Positions 59,109-64,000 of a stretch of DNA of 64,000 bases are shown here, in pieces. Source of the DNA: Amblyomma americanum (Eukaryota > Arthropoda > Arachnida > Ixodida > Ixodidae); contig NC_135500.1 of assembly GCF_052857255.1 (NCBI RefSeq), positions 47,303,772 to 47,367,771 on the forward strand. The letters run 5' to 3'. Each line of letters opens with the position of its first letter. The stretch's first letter is position 1. Under the pieces are notes generated by a model. It did no database searches, had not been told where the DNA came from, and worked only from the letters and a program-made list of their open reading frames with translations. The translations under genes and the position numbers were made by a program.

Positions 59109-61197
59109 ATAGACCTCCTGCATGTTTGTAAACAAACGAGGTGGCGCTGCAGTCGCTAGCGAGCTCGTGGTAGGCAAAAGGTCGGCGTCGCGGATAGATA
59201 GGTGTTGAGCGCGGGTTTTCAAGGCTTGTAGGCGTGTTTCCAGTTTCTGCGAATCATAGCAATGGTCGATGCTTCCAACTTAGTAATTTGTTGAAGTACA
59301 CGAGCTCGCGTTGGCCACGTGCGGCCTATAAAGAGAAATAGTTTGCCACTGTATTGTATATATGGTTAGTAGTAAACATGTAGAAAGCGTTCCTGCCGTT
59401 TATTTATGGGCTAGGCATTGAATAAAACAAGTTTTGACACTCTTAGCTAGTGTCACTGCACTAGTTTTGCACTCTGCACTAGGACAATAATGAGGGGAAG
59501 CGCTGGCCTTGTTTCGTCGGAGCAGACATGCGCTCATCGTCTGCTGACATACGTACGTGTCGCGATGTGCGAAAAGTGGGGACAGCGTCGTGTCCCTGAT
59601 CTCCTGTCTCGCTTAGCGCTGTTTTTAGCCGCATGACCACGCACCAGCCAGGCCGACTTGTCCTCTTGTTAAGCTGGTCGATTTGGTGAAAATTTTTTAT
59701 TTCTAGAATTATTTTCTTTCCTAGCCCTGAAGTCTAGTTTCGTGACGAAAAATTATGGCAAAATATTGAGCAAAAATTATAGCAAAAATTTATAAATTAC
59801 GCTTTTTAGAAGTGTGGTCGTCAAAAATTGTGAGGTAATTTCTTTGGTTTCAGTGCCGCATTTCTTTGACCAAAGCGAAAGCGAAGATGCCATAAACGAG
59901 GAAATAAACTTTAAGGTTCGTTTTGTGACCTCTCACATTTTCTGCGACTGGATCACTCACCTTCGTAATTCGCATGAAAATCAAATGATTCCATTTGTCG
60001 CGAACTATTCCTGAGACGTTGAGGAGCGTAATAAATCTCTCGATTTTTTCCCTACACGTGCAGTACTCTGTTAGTTATTTCTTGTAAGAAATGTTTTCAT
60101 GTAACTATGCAAGCATAAGTACTGACCATATAGAAAAAGAACTAATCGCGTCATCGTACAGAACAGGGCTTTATGTACATGCTGGCATAAAAAAACTGCG
60201 CACTATCTACTCAGTTATTTGAGACCTTGGGGGGACTTGACGACGGTGTTAATTATAATTACCCAGAACTGCACCAGGTATAGCTATAAATAAAAGGAAT
60301 TACTGAAACTAGCGTAGGAATTTCATATTTGCACCAAGTTTAGTTACATATCGCATGCATGAATAACGAAAACACTTTTCATTGCCGCGTCCCCTCTCAA
60401 TCTCGCCACGTGTCTGTTAGTAGCACGCCTGCGACTGCTTCTTTCCAAACAAGCTTCGCGATCATGTGCTATCTCATGAAACATGACACATGCATGATGA
60501 AATGAAAAAGCATATGGCGTTTAGCACACTTAAGTTACGCTATTCTAAGCACACCAACGCGACCGCGCAAGATTGACACAACTTACCAGACTTCTTTCTA
60601 ATCGAATGAAATAATTACGTCGTCATATCAAGAAACAGTTTCAAGTAAATATTAAATGTCATAAAACGCGCCATTAAAACATGGTGTGCTATTAACAAAA
60701 AAAAAAAACGCATTCCTTGGGGGCGAGTGAACCTGTCGGCGCCCCGTGCACTCCGGCTCAAGGTGATAAGTACGTGTGCAGCTGCATATGTCTTCTTTTT
60801 CCTTGAGCAATTATCAGCCTACTATCCTGAAGTTCAGGTGAATGAACGCAGTAACTTGCATGCTATTAAGTGCATTGAGTGGCAGTGCCTGTCGACTCCC
60901 AGACTTCGCGCTTTACTACCGGCCCAATGCCTGTTAGCCAGTTTCCGAATGCGGCATTTATGCGCGAGAAACCTATCGAGGCTAATTTAATATTTTTTAT
61001 GCTACTACGCGGATCCAGCAGTGACGCAGCTGGTCAATACATGCTGCTTCTGCAGTGCACAGGCTTGATGCAGCCGCCGGTAACTGCGGCAGCTGCGGTA
61101 GGCACGGGCAAGCGGAACCTGTTTTGCCTACCATGCGAAAGTCGCTGCTAACATCAGCGCCACCGCATCTTCGTGACGTCGCGGGGTGAAGGAGGTC
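59109..61197 (+). repeat. Left arm of the giant palindrome
   Basis: Starts TAGACCTCCTGCATG after GTTGTA and ends GGGGTGAAGGAGGTC. Contains a 66-codon frame (59814-60014) and an 87-codon frame (60727-60990), both with counterparts in the right arm. No family was recognised. Confidence 0.85.
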
Positions 61198-61201
61198 CAT
61201 A

Positions 61202-63310
61202 GACCTCCTTCACCCCGCGACGTCACGAAGATGCGGTGGCGCTGATGTCAGCAGCGACTTTCGCACGGTAGGCAAAACAGGTTCCGCCTGCCCGTGCCTA
61301 CCGCAGCTGCCTCTGCTACCGCCGGCTTTATCATGCCTGAGCTTTGCAGAAGCAGCATGTATTTACCAGCTGCGTCACTGCTGGATCCGCGTAGTAGCAT
61401 AAAAGGAAATTTAAAATAGCCCCGATAGGCTTCTCGCAGATAAATACCGCATTAGGAAACTGGCTCACAGGGAATGGGCCGTGGAAGTAAAACGCGAAGT
61501 CTGGGAGTCGATCGGCACTGCCACTCAATGTACTTAATAGGATGTAAGTTACTGCGTTCACTCACCCGAACATCAGCACAGTACGCTAATAACTGCGCAA
61601 AGAAAAAAAAAACATATGTAGCTGCACACGTATTTATCACCTTGAGCCGGTGTGCACGGGGCGCCGGCAGGTTCACTCGCCCCCAAGGAATGCTTTTTTT
61701 TTTAAATAGCACAGCATATTTTACTGGCGCGTTTTATGACATTTATAAATATATTTACTTGAAGGTGTTTTTTAATATGACAGACGTAGTTATCTGGCTT
61801 GAATATAAAGAAGTCTGGTAAGCTCTTGCGCGGTCACGTTGGCGTGCTTAGAACAGCGTACCTTAAGTGTGCTAAAGCCACATCCTTTTTCATTGCATCA
61901 TGGATGTGTCATGTTTCATGATGTAGTCCATGAACGCGAAGCTTGTTTGGAAAGAAGCAGCCGCAAGCGTGCTACTAACAGACACGTGGCGAGATTGAGA
62001 GGGGACGCGGCAATTAAAAGTGCTTTTGTTATTTATGCATGCGATAAGTAACTAAATTTGGTGCAAATATGAAATTGCTACGCTAGTTTCAGTAATGCGC
62101 TTCATTTTTAGCTATACCTGGTGCAGCTCTTGGGTAACTATAATTAACACCCTCGTCATGTCTCCTCAAGGTCTTAAATAATTGAGTAAAATGTACGCAA
62201 TTTTTTTTTTTATGCCAGCATGTTCACAAAGCCCTGTTCTGTATGATGACGCTATTAGCTCTTTTTTTAAATGATCATGTACATGACCATGTACATGCAT
62301 GCATAGTTACATGAAAACGTTTCTTACAAAAATAACGAACATAGTACTGCACGTGTAGGAAAAAACTCGAGAGATAAATTACACTGCTCAATGTTTCAGG
62401 AATCGTTTGCGACAAATAGAATCATTAAATGTTCATGCGTTACGAAATTCCGAAGGTGTGAGTGATGCCAATGGCAGAAAATGTGAACGATCAGAAAATG
62501 AACCTTAACGTTTATTCCCTCGTTTTTGGCCTCCTCGCTTGCGCTTTGGTCAAAGAAATGCGGCACTGAACTCAAAGAAAGCCTCAAAGAAATTACCTCA
62601 CAATTTTCGACCACCACGCATCTAGAAAGCGTGATTTATAAATTTCTACTGAATATTTTGCTATAATTTTTCGTCACGAAACAGAAGACCCCAGGGCTAA
62701 GAAAGAAAATAATTCCAGAAATAACAAATTTGCACCAAATCGACGAGTTTAACAAGGGGAGAGAGGTCGGCCTGGCTGGTGCGTGATCCTGCGGATAAAA
62801 ACAGCGCTTAAGCGAGAGAGAGGAGAATGGGGACACGACGCTGTCCCCACATTTTGCACAGCGCGACACCTACGTATGTCAGCAGACGGTGAGCGCACGT
62901 CTGCTCCGCCGAAAGAACACCAGCACATCCTCTTACTACTTTCCCGAAAAAAAAATCATTCTGGCTAGAGCATAGTGTCAAAAACTTCCTATTTTATTCA
63001 ATGCCTAGCGTAGAAATCAACGCCAGAAACGCTTTCTGTTTACTACTAGCCATATATGCAGTGCACAGTGGCGAACTATTTCTCTGAATACGCCGCACGT
63101 GGCCAACGCGAGCTCGTGTACTTCAAGAAATTACTAAGCTGTAAACATCAACCATTGCTGTGATTCGCAGAAACTGAAAACGCGCCTACAAGCCTTGAAA
63201 ACCGGCGCTCAACACCTCTCCGCGGCGACACTCCCTGACCTTTTGCCTACCGCGAGCCCGCTAGCGACTGCTGCGCCACCTCGTTTGTCTGCAAACATGC
63301 AGGAGGTCTA
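61202..63310 (-). repeat. Right arm of the giant palindrome
   Basis: The reverse complement of the left arm, about 20 bases longer through small indels. It ends GCAGGAGGTCTA followed by TA. Counterpart frames are at 62396-62617 and 61452-61712 on the minus strand. Confidence 0.85.
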
Positions 63311-64000
63311 TAGGCAAGTCTGCTAACAGCTGTGCCACGGATAGAGCGGAACAACGGCGTACGGAAGCTTGCACTCGTGACGCTAGGCTAGGGTGCGAAA
63401 ACGTCAACCCGATGGCTGCGGTGGTGATGAATTTTTATGGCGGAGTACAGCTGTGGCCAAAGAGCCCAATCGCACAAGGCATTTACGTTTGCACAGGGTG
63501 AGATCAAAGACCCGCTTTCCAAGCAGTTCACCCCAAGTGAGCCGAGGATCAGGCCAGGGGAAAGCTTGTACTGTTACAACCCTGCTGGCGACACGCCGTT
63601 TGACCATCCGTTGACAAGACAAAAAAAAAAGGGTGCCTGGCTGTGAAAGTCCTTGCGGAGAGTTTCCCACGCTTGGGGAGGGGGGGGGGTGGCTTTCCCT
63701 CTGACTGGTTCCCCGCAAGAAGCGACCGACGATCTACAGACGACAGGGTAAGAGGGGAACGCTGTCTTCAAGCAATTAACCGTGTACGACAGGAGCCGGC
63801 CACCTCAGGTGAGGGCCTGCCGCAGTTGTGACCCGCGGTGCCGCACGAACCACCTGTGTGCGGCTTGCAAGACTGTTACACCTCAGTAGGAAATAACAAC
63901 GGATTTGTGATTTTCCCTCTCCCATTCCCACAAGTGCCTCCGCTTGCTACATGCTGTGCGACTTTTTCCATCTTCAAGAAATGTGCCAAGTATTGGTGGG
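63311..64000. other. Window end, unassigned, with a Cys-rich frame
   Basis: A plus-strand frame of 45 codons (63752-63889, stop included) ends in CRSCDPRCRTNHLCAACKT before a stop. The CxxC...CxxC spacing resembles the C-terminal zinc-binding tail of some DNA transposases, but no core domain is seen and the call is not made. G10 at about 63680. No other feature recognised. Confidence 0.3.

Larger units (their letters stand above)
59109..63310. mobile_element. Giant imperfect palindrome: two 2.1-kb elements head to head
   Basis: The left arm 59109-61197 and right arm 61202-63310 are reverse complements over their full length, at roughly 85-90 percent by eye, with the first 100 bases at the centre almost identical. 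The spacer is about 4 bases (CATA). Outer ends read TAGACCTCCTGCATG and CATGCAGGAGGTCTA, flanked by TA on both sides. The inner ends read AGGAGGTCCA and AGACCTCCT, so each arm itself begins and ends with the same inverted terminus. Each arm also has GGTGGCGCTG and GTAGGCAAAA near both of its ends. This suggests two copies of a TIR element in opposite orientation. No transposase was recognised. Confidence 0.8.

Overview
The window looks like nuclear DNA of a hard (ixodid, probably metastriate) tick. Coding density is very low, introns are very long, CpG-rich and AT-rich patches alternate, and most of what can be recognised is transposable elements. These include tRNA-derived SINEs resembling the family described from ticks as Ruka, CR1/jockey-like and I-like LINEs, Penelope-like elements, a hAT transposon and TTAA-flanked elements. 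No bacterial, plasmid or viral gene organisation is visible. The taxon is inferred from repeat style and is not proven by a marker gene.

The one host gene that can be supported is the 5' part of a TMTC3-like gene (ER protein O-mannosyltransferase, GT-C type) on the minus strand. Exon 1 is at 22075-21824, exon 2 at 8512-8376 and exon 3 at 6882-6801. The splice sites and phases join perfectly, and the gene continues beyond base 1. Intron 1 (13.3 kb) and intron 2 (1.5 kb) are hosts for repeats.

Layout: 1-6.8 kb holds a SINE, a broken CR1-like LINE split by a 1.2-kb insert, and a recurrent palindromic motif. 6.8-22.1 kb is the TMTC3 region with SINEs, a small foldback Penelope tail and a nearly full ORF2 LINE with one nonsense codon. 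22.4-26.1 kb is a Penelope-like cluster: one decayed minus-strand copy whose RT and GIY-YIG parts stay in one frame, a direct repeat of its 3' end upstream of it, and an inverted second copy. 26-48 kb is mostly unassigned DNA with SINEs, an I-like LINE remnant, microsatellites and a 119-bp MITE. 48.5-53.15 kb is a nested structure: a TTAA-flanked element carrying a 2541-bp hAT transposon (perfect 8-bp target duplication) and a 5'-truncated I-like LINE. 59.1-63.3 kb is a giant imperfect palindrome of two 2.1-kb arms, each with its own terminal inverted repeats.

Apart from the TMTC3 exons there is no support for host genes. Most other open frames lack domain signatures and behave like chance frames. 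The features most worth a second look are the 4.2-kb palindrome, the foldback Penelope tails and the nested TTAA/hAT/LINE stack.
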